A stretch of 64,000 nucleotides of DNA from positions 53,501 to 117,500 of the forward strand of contig CAMXCT020001030.1 of assembly GCA_947184155.2 (NCBI GenBank), written 5' to 3'. This stretch comes from Cladocopium goreaui (Eukaryota; Sar; Dinophyceae; Suessiales; Symbiodiniaceae). The position numbers and the translations under genes were made by a program. Under the pieces are notes generated by a model that saw nothing but the letters and a program-made list of their open reading frames with translations, did no database searches and was not told the DNA's origin. Shown here piece after piece: positions 9,603-21,751 of this stretch; position 1 is the stretch's first letter, and the number at the start of each line of letters is the position of its first letter.

Positions 9603-12600
9603 GTTAGCGTGGTGGGGCAGACAGCCTTCATGGTTGCTGCAGAGCGGGCCCTAGAAAGCGAACGCGAGGAGCTGAAGACGCCTTCAGAATCTTTAGAGTG
9701 AAAACACGGAAAGAGAAGTCAGAAAAACGGGGAAACATTCTAAAAAGATGTAGAAATAACAAGAAATAACAAGAGTCTTAATATTGGTAGATGGCAAGTG
9801 GCAGCAAAAAGTTTAACAAGTGAAGATGGCGATGCAAACATACAAATCAAGTGCTGGTAGAGCTGGTAGGGGCGTGAAACGGAGAATTCTTTTGCAATTT
9901 TTGCAGGATGCTTTGTTCGTTGATCCCTACGCCAAAGCTCTTTCTGGAGATGGGCTAGGAATGTCTGATCGCTTGGGAGAAGCTGGAAGCCAGTTTGGTT
10001 TCAAAAATTGGCCTGAGTTTCACAAGGTGCTCATCTCAGGTGGTTTGGCTGCCCGTTACAAGGCACATTGGCACACATATCAGATCATATCAGCAAGTAG
10101 GTCATATCAGAGTCATATCCGGTGTCCGTTGTTGGAGCCTTCAGAATTTCTAGATGTTCGCAAGTGCTTGCCATGTTTGGGCCACTTTGGACAACTTTGG
10201 ACAACTTTCACCTTGATCACTCAGGTGTGGACAGTGGTTCGCACCAAGTTCATCGATGATATCTTGAGCGAAGTTGCCGTGCCACAGATGGTGAATCTGG
10301 GCGCAGGAGTTGATACTCGGCCCTTTCGACTGACCGCCTACGAGCGCTTCAAGGCTTCCTATGAGGTGGACACTGCCGAAGTGTGTGCAGCTTAATTGCT
10401 CAACTGGCATACAACTAGCATATCTAGCTGGGGGCGGGAGTTGGGGCACTCTGTGTGTCAGCTCTCCATATGCATGTTACTGATTGTTACTGTACACAGT
10501 ACAGTTATACAGTATAATGATGTACAATATATTTAGAACTGTCTCATTGGAACTGGATGTCTTCCATTTCAGAACTGAATGTCTTCCAATCTTGTGTCAG
10601 TGAGTGGCATCTGATGATCTACTACCTATCACCGCTCATCTTCTATCACTCGCGTGGTGCAACCATATCACACAGCTCGGCTCTTTCATATTCAGTTTGT
10701 TCCTGGTGATTCACGTTGCTATCAATCTTTTCTTAGTTATCCAAGTTATGCATCATCAAGTCTGTTTGATATTGTTTGATTGTTCGCCAATTTCATTTGC
10801 AGTGCGAAAGTGACAGCTCAACTCGAGACAGGTTCCCCAAACCTCCGACGAAAGACTGCGCAAACTCGAGAGCTTACATGAGCCAAAAACCGAATAGCGG
10901 AGGAAGTCTTTGCAAAAGGGTATCGGTATAACGGCATAAACCAGAGGGGTGGGCCAAAGCCAAAGCAGACAGGAAGGTCAACAGGGTTTTGAAACGGCTC
11001 ATGTGACTTCTAGAATTTGAATGAATTTGACAGATTCCTGCCAATGTACCTGTACACCCGCACGTACATCTACCTATCCTACCGTTCACATATCCATCAT
11101 GTTTACCCATCGTACAGCACCGTTCTCAGCTGTGCCCAGCCAAATCATCGTACCCTGTACTGTGGAATCCAACGGATGGCCCTTGAAACCACCAGTTCCC
11201 TCGGCCATTTCCTCGACCTCTGCTCTGAGCATCGAGCTATTTCTTCGCGCTGCAATGAGTTCAGAAGCCTCCACTTGCTCTGCCAAATTGCAATTTGACA
11301 CCTCCAGTTGCATTCTCAGAGCACGAGGGTTGCACCAAATCGGGCAACTTTGCGAACCACAGTTCCACTGTGGACGTTTCCCTGCCATTCCGAGATCTTT
11401 CTTGCGAATCAAGCTCTTTCCACCGTGGTTGACACATTTTCTTGCAAAATGACGCTCTAGCTACAGTCTGGCGTGCTTTTCCCCGGCCCTGTTTTTCCAA
11501 AAGTGCTCTCGAATTGCGGCGACGGATGACCCTACACATCACGTAGACATATGGTCAAAATTACATCTGATCATACTTCAGAAGAACGTCTAATAATAAG
11601 ATTTCCTTTTGTAAAATATGTCGGACTTCAACTTCAACATGGAAAGGCTTCTTCTGATACTTCATGACTTTCATGGTTGCTGAGTGGCGCTGAGGAACGC
11701 AGTTAAAAGTGCGTTCTTTTCTCATAATGCAGCCACGCCACTATGTCCTGTTGTGAACGTGTCGGCAGATTTTTGCACAGCAGGCTGGGTGCCGCATTCA
11801 TTATGTTCAAAGTTCATGAATTTTCTTACAGATTCCCAATAGGCCTAACCGGATAATTACTCGCAATTTGTAATCTATAAAGCTCTCCACATCTTCCATG
11901 GTCCTTGCTGTGCAGGAATGCTTACCGAAAAACTCTCAGAAGCAGGCTTCGAAGTTCAGGACCGGACGCAGAATGAAACAGAGCTTGCTTGACAGATGTT
12001 AATAATAATACTGTAATAATAATAATAAACATGATAATAATAATAATAACAATGATAATAATAAGAATATCGCCTTGTATCGCGTTATGGATCATCGTAA
12101 TGCAATGACGCAGTGCGTTTTGAATCTGGGCCCTGTCAGCGAGGCCCCATCTGCTTTCCTCATTGAGGGCGTGTTGGACTTTTTGGAAGACTCAGCAGGG
12201 TCCTTTCTTCATGAGGCAGTTGCAGTTGTCGCATGTTGCCACCCTTTGCAGACCCATTCGAGTACCTTGAGTAATGTGTAGGTCTCGCAGTTGGCAGCGC
12301 CTGGCTCAATCGCCATCATAAACTATGCCATTGGGCCCCAGAGGCACGGCTTGGCAACTTGAGATTCCCTGGTATCCTTGAGCGGTTCGCTTCATTTGCG
12401 CATCTGAATCCAAAATGAACATTTGGCACATTGATACCGTTTCAGGCCTGGCACTTTCACTGCAGAAACTCTTCAAAAGCTTCTGGAGGGTTTTGGGTGG
12501 AAAGATTTTCAGATTGATGTACCATGGCCTTTTCGCAATGCCAAGAATCTCAATGTCCGGCGCATGAGTTTTTCGGTTTCACATCAAGACATGTGCTGCA

Positions 12601-12735
12601 GAATTGCAATCAAGTCATAGTGACAGAGAGTCCCAGGTATTTGGCGGGGAACGTCTCAATTATGGTCGCTACAAGGAAGGCCTTCCGCCGAGTGAAGATT
12701 GGGCCTTTGCGACTTGTGTCAAAGGGCAGGCTTAG
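9603..12735 (+). CDS. Leucine carboxyl methyltransferase (LCM) family SAM-dependent methyltransferase
   Basis: The order of motifs is that of the LCM/Ppm1 methyltransferase family. Exon 9603-9665 gives VSVVGQTAFMVAAERALESE. Exon 9907-10026 gives DALFVDPYAKALSGD and NWPEFHK. Exon 10225 to about 10372 gives VVRTKFIDD and the SAM-binding MVNLGAGVDTRPFRL, ending in YEVD. Exon 11916-11959 gives TEKLSEAGFEVQ, 12144-12212 APSAFLIEGVLDFLEDS, 12291-12334 LAAPGSIAIINYAIG, 12446-12503 PGTFTAETLQKLLEGFGW, and 12637-12735 LNYGRYKEGLPPSEDWAFAT ending ...VKGQA-stop. Introns are GA-AG (9666, 11960, 12213, 12504), GT-AG (10027) and GC-AG (12335). The segment between YEVD and TEKLSEAGF is missing; a candidate exon lies at about 10802-10890. 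The first exon is probably upstream of 9603. Members methylate carboxyl groups or other acceptors; the substrate here is unknown. Confidence 0.85.
10390..11915. other. Large intron region of the methyltransferase gene
   Basis: Between the YEVD exon and the TEKLSEAGF exon lies 1.5 kb. A + strand candidate exon after TTTGCAG at 10796-10802 reads AKVTAQLETGSPNLRRKTAQ, which fits the position of the family's post-EVD helix. On the minus strand, 11450-11086 contains a coiled-coil-like reading (LRMQLEVSNCNLAEQVEASE then LIAARRNSSML), so a fragment of another gene may sit in this intron in reverse. Neither is proven. Confidence 0.35.
12000..12068. repeat. (AAT)n microsatellite in a GA-AG intron
   Basis: Interrupted AAT repeats with TGATAATAATAA blocks, inside the methyltransferase intron 11960-12143. 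Confidence 0.9.
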
Positions 12736-13253
12736 CATGGCTAGGTGGATCCGTGAGAATCTTCCCGGCTTAGCGGAAGCCTGGGCGGCTCCATACACCT
12801 CTGTTTTTTTCGTAGAATGATGGCGGAAGGCAAATCTGCTAGCTGCCAACTATGCCTGTACAGAAATGAGAAAGGCAACTGTGTACAGTTTTGCGCTCAC
12901 AGCTTCGGAGCGTAAACATGCGTAAACACTTTTGCATGTTGGAATTGAAGCATCTTGCATATGCAGCTTGTGTGTGTTGAGTTGAGACCAGGCTGCATGG
13001 AACTCATTGGACCGATGGTATGGCTGGAGCAAGAATGAGCAGGTGCAGATGGTGCAGATGGTGCAGGGCTGGCAGGGCTGGAAACTGGAAGGGCAAACAG
13101 ATTCTGAGGACAACATTTGCAGCTCTTCATCCCATACGTCCCGACAGGTTGATGGCTGGGAAAAAGGGTCAGTAGTTCTGAGCTCAGGTACTCTTCCAAG
13201 AGAAGAAAAACTCAGAAAAATGTCCAACTCCTCTGTCCGTTCAACATGCACGT
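12736..13253. other. Spacer downstream of the methyltransferase gene
   Basis: No gene is recognised. The stretch includes a 9-bp direct repeat GGTGCAGAT/GGTGCAGAT near 13042-13060 followed by GGCAGGGCT twice. No AATAAA-type polyadenylation signal is evident, which is usual for dinoflagellates. Confidence 0.4.
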
Positions 13254-15035
13254 GGCTCACCGCAGTGCTGGCTCAGCAACGTCCCTGCTGCTCCCGTGGA
13301 GCAGCTCGTGTGGTCCGGAGCAGTGGCCTCATACCTTTGAACATTTTGACAACTAGAATCGGTTTTGAGGGATTGAAACTCCAAATGCAGGCAGCGTCAG
13401 GAATTTGTAAAGGCGAACATCACGATAGATTGACACAGATCGTATGAGCACAGCTTGAGTCAGTCTCAGAGCTTAGGCCATGGCTGAGGAGAGGCGTGAC
13501 TTCAGCTTCCAACAGATGCTGACAAGGCAGCCGCAGACCAAGTGACAAGTGAGACCATCATTGGGTCAAATCCTGGTAGTTTCAGCATGTTTCAGCCACT
13601 CGACAACGTCTTAAATGGCCAACACGGCGACCTAAGGTCACCTGGTGGATTGCTTGCAAACTTCCGGGCTCGCCGCATGGGTCTTCCGTGGCTTGGCAGC
13701 GGCATTGTTGGGAAGTCACCCGCAACATATGACAGAACGAATCAAGAGACAAATGTCGTACTATGTCGTACTACCCGGAGTCTTTCAGCACACTGTTGAC
13801 ATATGTTGACATCCTTTGACGCTGACGTGCCCAGGGTGCCTTTTGCGGCCCCATCGCCAGTTCGCGCTGATGTTGGCTCTTTGTCTGCAGATGGCCTGGT
13901 GCCAGATACGTATCAAATCAGAAAAGCTCTCCGCCTGAAAGCCGGCATCGGCTTGAATTCTAGGCTATCCTTGGAGGATGGATTGGGGTGGCCATAACCC
14001 TGCCACTCCAATTGCAGAGATGTGCCATGGCCTGTATAAACTGAATTCATTCAGATTCATTTTAGACTTAGATATCTTAGATTCATTCAGGTTTCTTTGT
14101 CTTTTTTCTTCAGAATTCCAGCTGCGGAGATTTCGATCTGGCTAGTGCCTGTGAGGAACATCAATTACCACAACACTGCCTGGGGCATTATGATTTTTGT
14201 TGCTTGACCTCAAGCAGTGGCTGAAGTCTTGCCAAGTGCGATTGAGTTTTGAAACATTTTGCCATATTCTGTGGTTTGATCGTGCGACATTTCTGGATTG
14301 TTTCTGGATTGTTTCAACCAGGTATGCACTTCGGTCTTCTACATGATGACCAAGCGTTGAGTGACAGAGTGTTCTCTTCCAAAGGGATGACCGACGATAG
14401 ATTCTGAATGATTCTGATAGATGAAAGCTGAGTCCGCGTGAACTGTGCTAGCAAGACTCACATCAAATGGTAGTTCTGGTAGTTAAGTTATTTCAAGTAC
14501 TTTACTTTCATGTACTTGGAAGTTGTGAAGTCTAGGATCTATGACACCAGCTCATAAAACGTGATTTCCTGAATGTACTCAGCAGAAGCGACACCAGCAA
14601 CACCAGCAGCATGAGGATAAATATCGACAAAGCGGTAAGACTGCTTGGAATGAATTTCGTTTGATGTCTTGGTTCTGCTTTTGATTCAGAGCAAAGCTTT
14701 CGCATGAGATCGTCGTAGCGACAGCGAGAAAGCAAAAAGAATGCAAGAGCCAGAGCACATCATGAGTATATTGAGTATATAAATTGTAATACATCATGCT
14801 AGACTGCAGGAGGGGACGGATGGGACCTATAGGAAGGAATGGGCAGATCTTGATTGACAAGCTGTAACGGAGATGGGTAAATTTGACTTTATGCCCGAGG
14901 ACAGAAGAGTTCCAGTGGTATCCTCAGCATTCTGCAGCCATGACTCTTCGCGAGCTGAGAGATGAACACCTGCTATAGCTACTACGCATTGCCATGTTGG
15001 ACTGTTTGACCTTGCACATCCGCTTCCAAATGCAT
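13254..15035 (+). repeat. 1.75-kb tandem repeat, copy A
   Basis: This is the first copy of a long direct repeat beginning GGCTCACCGCAGTGCTGG. The offset to copy B is 1,782 bp, and copies differ by scattered substitutions and small indels. Exon-like readings conserved in the copies include SNVPAAPVEQLVWSGAVASY, MAEERRDFSFQQMLTRQ, FRARRMGLPWLGSGIVGK, VPFAAPSPVRADVGSLSADG and NSSCGDFDLASACEEHQLPQ on the + strand. A minus-strand reading at 14735-14532 holds a hydrophobic SLTALSIFILMLLVLLVSLL segment. The unit may carry a gene fragment, but I recognise no domain. Confidence 0.9.
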
Positions 15036-16779
15036 GGCTCACCGCAGTGCTGGCTCAGCAACGTCCCTGCTGCTCCCGTGGAGCTGCTCGTGTGGTCCGG
15101 AGCAGTGGCCTCATACCTTTGAACATTTTGACAACTAGAATCGGTTTTGAGGGATTGAAACTCCAAATGCAGGCAGCGTCAGGAATTTGTAAAGGCGAAC
15201 ATCACGATAGATTGACACAGATCGTATGAGCACAGCTTGAGTCAGTCTCAGAGCTTAGGCCATGGCTGAGGAGAGGTGTGACTTCAGCTTCCAACAGATG
15301 CTGACAAGGCAGCCGCAGACCAAGTGACAAGTGAGACCGTCATTGGGTCAAATCCTGGTAGTTTCAGCCACTCGACAGCGTCTTAAATGGCCAACACGGC
15401 GACCTAAGGTCACCTGGTGGATTGCTTGCAAACTTCCGGGCTCGCCGCATGGGTCTTCCGTGGCTTGGCAGCGGCATTGTTGGGAAGTCACCCGCAACAT
15501 ATGACAGAAGAAATCAAGAGACAAATGTCGTACTATGTCGTACTACCAGGAGTCTTTCAGCACACTGTTGACATATGTTGTCATCCTTTGACGCTGACGT
15601 GCCCAGGGTGCCTTTTGCGGCCCCATCGCCAGTTCGCGCTGATGTTGGCTCTTTGTCTGCAGATGGCCTGGTGCCAGATACATATCAAAAAAAAAAGCTC
15701 TCCGCCGAGGCTATCCTTGGAGGATGGATTGGGGTGGCCATGACCCTGCCACTCCAATTGCAGAGATGTGCCATGGCCTGTATAAACTGAATTCATTCGG
15801 ATTCATTTTAGACTTAGATATCTTAGATTCATTCAGGTTTCTTTGTCTTTTTTCTTCAGAATTCCAGCTGCGGAGATTTCGATCTGGCTAGTGCCTGTGA
15901 GGAACATCAATTACCACAACACTGCCTGGGGCATTATGATTTTTGTTGCTTGACCTCAAGCAGTGGCTGAAGTCTTGCCAAGTGCGATTGAGTTTTGCAA
16001 CATTTTGCATATTCTGTGGTTTGATCGTGCGACATTTCTGGATTGTTTCTGGATTGTTTCAACCAGGTATGCACTTCGGTCTTCTACATGATGACCAAGC
16101 GTTGAGTGACAGAGTGTTCTCTTCCAAAGGGATGACGACGATAGATTCTGAATGATTCTGATAGATGAAAGCTGAGTCCGCGTGAACTGTGCTAGCAAGA
16201 CTCACATCAAATGGTAGTTCTGGTAGTTAAGTTATTTCAAGTACTTTACTTTCATGTACTTGGAAGTTGTGAAGTCTAGGATCTATGACACCAGCTCATA
16301 AAACGTGATTTCCTGAATGTACTCAGCAGAAGCGACACCAGCAACACCAGCAGCATGAGGAAAAATATCGACAAAGCGGTAAGACTGCTTGGAATGATTT
16401 TCGTTTGATGTCTTGGTTCTGCTTTTGATTCAGAGCAAAGCTTTCGCATGAGATCGTCGTAGCGACAGCGAGAAAGCAAAAAGAATGCAAGAGCCAGAGC
16501 ACATCATGAGTATATTGAGTATATAAATTGTAATGCATCATGCTAGACTGCAGGAGGGGACGGATGGGACCTATAGGAAGGAATGGGCAGATCTTGATTG
16601 ACAAGCTGTAACGGAGATGGGTAAATTTGACTTTATGCCCGAGGACAGAAGAGTTCCAGTGGTATCCTCAGCATTCTGCAGCCATGACTCTTCGCGAGCT
16701 GAGAGATGAACACCTGCTATAGCTACTACGCATTGCCATGTTGGACTGTTTGACCTTGCACATCCGCTTCCAAATGCAT
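15036..16779 (+). repeat. 1.75-kb tandem repeat, copy B
   Basis: Second, complete copy, 1,744 bp to the start of copy C. Compared with copies A and C it lacks a 10-bp stretch before GCCACTCGACA near 15369 (shared with C) and has a deletion around 15690-15706, where poly-A replaces AAAGCCGGCATCGGCTTG-type sequence. Otherwise nearly identical, so the duplication is recent or homogenised. Confidence 0.92.
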
Positions 16780-17877
16780 GGCTCACCGCAGTGCTGGCTC
16801 AGCAACGTCCCTGCTGCTCCCGTGGAGCAGCTCGTGTGGTCCGGAGCAGTGGCCTCATACCTTTGAACATTTTGACAACTAGAATCGGTTTTGAGGGATT
16901 GAAACTCCAAATGCAGGCAGCGTCAGGAATTTGTAAAGGCGAACATCACGATAGATTGACACAGATCGTATGAGCACAGCTTGAGTCAGTCTCAGAGCTT
17001 AGGCCATGGCTGAGGAGAGGTGTGACTTCAGCTTCCAACAGATGCTGACAAGGCAGCCGCAGACCAAGTGACAAGTGAGACCATCATTGGGTCAAATCCT
17101 GGTAGTTTCAGCCACTCGACAACGTCTTAAATGGCCAACACGGCGACCTAAGGTCACCTGGTGGATTGCTTGCAAACTTCCGGGCTCGCCGCATGGGTCT
17201 TCCGTGGCTTGGCAGCAGCATTGTTGGGAAGTCACCCGCAACATATGACAGAACGAATCAAGAGACAAATGTCGTACTATGTCGTACTACCCGGAGTCTT
17301 TCAGCACACTGTTGACATATGTTGACATCCTTTGACGCTGACGTGCCCAGGGTGCCTTTTGCGGCCCCATCGCCAGTTCGCGCTGATGTTGGCTCTTTGT
17401 CTGCAGATGGCCTGGTGCCAGATACGTATCAAATCAGAAAAGCTCTCCGCCTGAAAGCCGGCATCGGCTTGAATTCGAGGCTATCCTTGGAGGATGGATT
17501 GGGGTGGCCATGACCCTGCCACTCCAATTGCAGAGATGTGCCATGGCCTGTATAAACTGAATTCATTCAGATTCATTTTAGACTTAGATATCTTAGATTC
17601 ATTCAGGTTTCTTTGTCTTTTTTCTTCAGAATTCCAGCTGCTGAGATTTCGATCTGGCTAGTGCCTGTGAGGAACATCAATTACCACAACACTGCCTGGG
17701 GCATTATGATTTTTGTTGCTTGACCTCAAGCAGTGGCTGAAGTCTTGCCAAGTGCGATTGAGTTTTGCAACATTCTGCAATATTCTATGGTTTGATCGTG
17801 CGACATTTCTGGATTGTTTCTGGATTGTTTCAACCAGGTATGCACTTCGGTCTTCTACATGATGACCAAGCGTTGAG
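16780..17877 (+). repeat. 1.75-kb tandem repeat, copy C, truncated
   Basis: The third copy stops matching after CCAAGCGTTGAG at 17877, where unrelated sequence starts, giving about 1.1 kb. It keeps the AAAGCCGGCATCGGCTTG segment that copy B lost. The cut lies within the unit, so the array has 2.6 copies. Confidence 0.92.
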
Positions 17878-18494
17878 AGCTTCGACAGGGTGCTCATGTT
17901 GGAGTTGCCCCACACCGCAGATGTGACCTTTATGCCAGCAATTCAGGAGTTTCTGAGCTAATTGGCTAGGTCAGGGATGTATGTAGACAACAAACATCAA
18001 CAAAGCCAAGAGGATGCAGCCGGTGTGATGATTGTGATGTGATTTGATTGGAAAAAGTGCTTCGCAGCTGCGGGGATTACGGATGCGGAAGAGCTTGCAG
18101 CTGATTGTTTGTGCAGATTTCTTGCTCACCGGCCTCTCAAGCGGAGTCACTTTGAAACTTCAGGCCTTCAGTCCGGGAGCCGAACAACCTCAGGACAAAG
18201 CAGAGGCTGGCCTCCTGCCTTTGATTCGAGTGTCGCTTCCCCTGCAGGACATGGATGAACAGTATGGCCAGTATGGCCATTGGCATCCACAAGGCGCCTG
18301 TAGCGCCGCGTAGCGCCTGCAGTCTCAAAACTCATGGCATTTGATCATTTGGACCGCACGCGGCTAGGACAAGCTGGTGAACTAAGGGACCCCCAGGACG
18401 GACAGAAAGCTCTGCAAACAGTCTCAGCCTCTTCGGAGCTCTCGATGCTTTAGCTCCTAAACGTGGGTAGCCGGGCAGTGCCCGGGCAGGGTCA
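17878..18494 (+). other. Sequence downstream of the tandem array, one exon-like frame
   Basis: After the break of copy C, a frame at about 18053-18250 reads KCFAAAGITDAEELAADCLC then RFLAHRPLKRSHFETSGLQS, and another frame over the same bases is also open. Either could be a terminal exon. No domain is recognised. The segment ends at the target-site duplication of the inverted-repeat element. Confidence 0.35.
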
Positions 18495-18502
18495 ATTTGT
18501 AA
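18495..18502. repeat. 8-bp target-site duplication, left copy
   Basis: ATTTGTAA immediately precedes the GGGAGGGC element end and is repeated exactly at 20989-20996. Confidence 0.85.
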
Positions 18503-18544
18503 GGGAGGGCTAATTATTTTAGGTTTTTTTTTTTGATCAGGTTT

Positions 18545-18950
18545 AGGAATTATTTTTGGATTCCTGTTTCTCTGCTTTCTCTGCTTTTCCTGCTTCTCTG
18601 CTTTCCTGCTTTTCCTGCTTTTCCTGCTTTTCCTGCTTTTCCTGCTTTTCCTGCTTTTCCTGCTTCTCTGCTTTTCTGCTTTTCTGCTTCTCCTGCTTCT
18701 TTGCTTCTCTGCTTTTCTGCTTTTTTGCTTTTCTGCTTCTCCTGCTTCTCTGCTTCTCTGCTTTTCTGCTTTTTTGCTTTTCTGTTTTTCCTGTTTCTTT
18801 GCTTCTCTGCTTTTCCTGCTTTTCCTGCTTTTCTGCTTTTCCTGCTTCTTTGCCTTTCTGCTGTTTTGCTTTTGTGCGTTTCCTGTTTCTTTGCTTCTCT
18901 GCTTTTTTGCTTCTCTGCTTTTTTTTCTTTTGCTTTGCCTGCTTTAAATA
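18545..18950. repeat. Pyrimidine minisatellite (TTTTCCTGC-type)
   Basis: About 400 bp of degenerate 8-10-bp units of CTGCTTTT(C)C type near the left end of element 1. It is open in several frames on both strands (Phe/Cys/Ser/Leu or Lys/Gln/Glu strings), which I regard as by-products. A matching pyrimidine array stands at the same place in element 2. Confidence 0.95.
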
Positions 18951-19182
18951 CTTGATTTCCATGTAAGATGCATTTTGCACAGTATTTACATCCCTGAGTA
19001 TCACATGACCAACCTTCTCTTGAAAACTAGCAACGTAACATGTGAGAAGAGGTGCTTGCATTCTGCTTTGCTCCCCCCAATCCCCCCCTCCCGTTTTTTT
19101 TTTTATTTAATCTTAAACCCAAGTTACATTAGTTGGTTTTTGCGAACTAACCTTCTCTGGAAAGCTGACAGGATTACATGTA

Positions 19183-19213
<31 letters not shown>

Positions 19214-19639
19214 CTACCACTAGGCTTAAGTCGTATCAATCGACCTGAAGTCGTATCACACCTGCGTGCGCGCAGTGTTTTGTATAGATTTTGATAGTTC
19301 TTTATTTGATGGGTTATTGATTCGAACACTTTTTCATCGCTGTGCGCAATGTTTTGTTGACATGATTCTTTTTGACCCTACTAGCCCTAGCGTTAAGTCG
19401 TATCAGCTCGTAGAAGTTGTATCGGGAGGCCGTGCGCCTGGAAAAAGTTCAAGTTTGGCATCACCACAACTTTTAGTAATTGGACGATTTCATTGTTTTG
19501 GGGCCGTGCGCCTAGAAAAAGTTCAATTTTTGTATTGCGTTGATTTATAAAACTTATATTATATTTCATTATTCTTTCAACGGGGCAAACGCTGGTTGCT
19601 GCTTTCTGCTTGCTTTCTGCTTGCTTGCTGCTCCTTGCT

Positions 19640-19735
19640 GCTGCCTCCTGCTGCTGCTGCTTCCTCCTCCTGCTGCTGCTTCCTCCTCCTGCTGCTGCTT
19701 CCTCCTCCTCCTGCTGCTGCTGCCGCTGGTGCAAA
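19640..19735. repeat. Trinucleotide TGC/TCC array
   Basis: A mixed (TGC)n/(TCC)n array inside element 1. Confidence 0.9.
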
Positions 19736-20239
19736 CATTTTGCCGAAAAAGAAAATTACAGTCTCGGTCGCCTTGTTTGGCGCTGGCGGGAGATACGGGC
19801 GGGAGACGCCAGCAGAGAGAGGGAATGTTTACAGAAGGCAGAACTTATGAAACATTCAAGCGGAAGCGGATGTTGACAGCGGTGTGCCACTGGGTTTTCA
19901 GATTTTAACGTTGTTGATATGATGATGTTGCCCATAGCTGTTACATGGAAATCTATGTTTGTTAGGAAACAAAGTTAAAGATCTGGGAGGCCGTGTGCCA
20001 TGGTGATTCCTAAATATATCCTTTGAAAACATAGTTTAAACATATGTGAATACCTCAGTGTGCGCAATGTTTTCTTCATTTTTGGAGATATAACAACATT
20101 CCTTGAAAGCCGGTGTGCCATTGGGATTTTGATATTTTGATGTGACTTTTGCCCAGTTGATGTGACTTTCTTCCAACTCGCTGTTACATGGGGTTGATGT
20201 GACTTCTGCCCAACTGATGTGACTTAAACCCTTCGCTCG

Positions 20240-20240
<1 letters not shown>

Positions 20241-20292
<52 letters not shown>

Positions 20293-20670
20293 GGCTAGAT
20301 AGATAACTAGATAGATAGATAGCTAGCTAGCTAGATAAAGAGGTAGCTAAATAGAATAAGCTAGATAGATAGAAAGCTAGATAGCTAGATAGCTAGATAG
20401 ATAGTTAGCTAGATAGCTCGATAGCTAGATAGCTGGATAGACAGCTGGATGGCTAGATAGATAGATAGCTAGATAGATAGAAAGCTAGATAGGTAGATAG
20501 ATAGCTAGATAGATAGTTAGCTAGGTAGCTAGATAGGTAGATAGATAGCTAGCAAGATAGCTAGCTAGATAGGTAGATAGATAGCTAGATAGATAGATAG
20601 CTTGCTAGATAGATAGCTAGCTTGCTAGATAGATAGCTAGATAGCTAGCTAGCTGGATAGATAGCTAGCG
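20241..20670. repeat. GATA/GCTA tetranucleotide array
   Basis: Begins as pure GATA, then mixes GATA, GCTA and variants for about 430 bp within element 1. Confidence 0.95.
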
Positions 20671-20988
20671 CCCTCCCTCAATCCCCCCCACCCGCTTTTA
20701 TCTAATCCCAAGCTTCTGCATCTGTAAATATTTGGGTGAACATGCTCACATGTAGAACATCCCATGCAAAATGGAAGGTGAACATGCCAAAATGTGGCAA
20801 ATACCATACAAAATAAATCCCATGCAAAATGGAAGGTGAACATGCCCAAATGTGGCAAATACCATGCAAAATGACAAATTCAAGTTCCAAACCGTTGCAA
20901 ACACTAGGCAAATGGTACCAGCCAAGAAATCCAAAAAAAAATCCCAAACCTGCTCAAAAAAAAAAAATCCTAAAACTATTTCACACCC

Positions 20989-20996
20989 ATTTGTAA
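20989..20996. repeat. 8-bp target-site duplication, right copy
   Basis: ATTTGTAA, identical to 18495-18502, directly after the CACACCC end of element 1. Confidence 0.85.
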
Positions 20997-21715
20997 GCCA
21001 TTACTCTAGTTGTCAGACAGGCAGGCGCAGAAACAGCGAGAGGGAGAGGATAATCAGTGTTCGTGTTCGGGTTTTGTTGGAAGGAGATTGATCAAAAGAA
21101 GCAAAGGAGGCAAGAGGGTTTGGGCCTTTTTGGGCAAGACCGAATCTGAGGAGCAGTTTTTATCTCCTGGTTTCATGATATTTAGATGCATTCAGTTCGG
21201 CTTGGCAACTGTCAGAGGTGGAGAAAGAAAAAGAAGGCCGGGCAGCTAGGCCATGACGGCTACGAGGCTTGTTTCAACATGTTTTAACTGTCTTAGTTCC
21301 AAGCCTTTTTGATCTGGTCATATCCTCTCCAGGCAGCCTTTGAAAAAGCCAATGCCATGAGCATAGAAGAAAGGGAGGTTTTGGCACGGGCAAGTCAGAA
21401 GCCCAGGGATGTTCCGAGATGTGCCAAGATCATCCAAGATCCAGCCAGCCATGACCAGCTGTATTAAGGGTGTACTAGGTACCAGTGGTATTGGTTAATA
21501 ATGATGGTTACCCTCTGGTAAATTACCAGATACCACTTATTTTTACAACTCTTTATCTGCAGGCACTATCACAGTATTTCGATGGATTCGGGCCGCTGAG
21601 GACGAGAAGAGTTGTCCGCGGAGAAGGAGGCAGAGGTGCTGACGCATCTCCCCGGCACAGCATATTGATTTTGCATGACCGCCACAGATGGATATATGAT
21701 ATTTGATATGATATA

Positions 21716-21751
<36 letters not shown>

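Larger units (their letters stand above)
18503..20988. mobile_element. Non-autonomous TIR element 1, 8-bp TSD, microsatellite-loaded
   Basis: The ends are imperfect inverted repeats of about 62 bp. The left end starts GGGAGGGCTAATTATTTTAG, and the reverse complement of the right end starts GGGTGTGAAATAGTTTTAGG; both continue with a T-run, CAGGTTT and a T-run ending GGATT. It is flanked by perfect ATTTGTAA duplications. Eight-bp duplications fit hAT (or P) type DNA transposons; the family is not proven. It encodes no transposase. Inside, in order: a pyrimidine minisatellite (TTTTCCTGCTT units, 18545-18945), duplicated segments with CCTTCTCTTGAAAAC, repeated GTGCGCAATGTTTT blocks, a TGC/TCC array, a 430-bp GATA/GCTA array, and right-end repeats of CATGCAAAATGGAAGGTGAA type. 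Confidence 0.8.
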
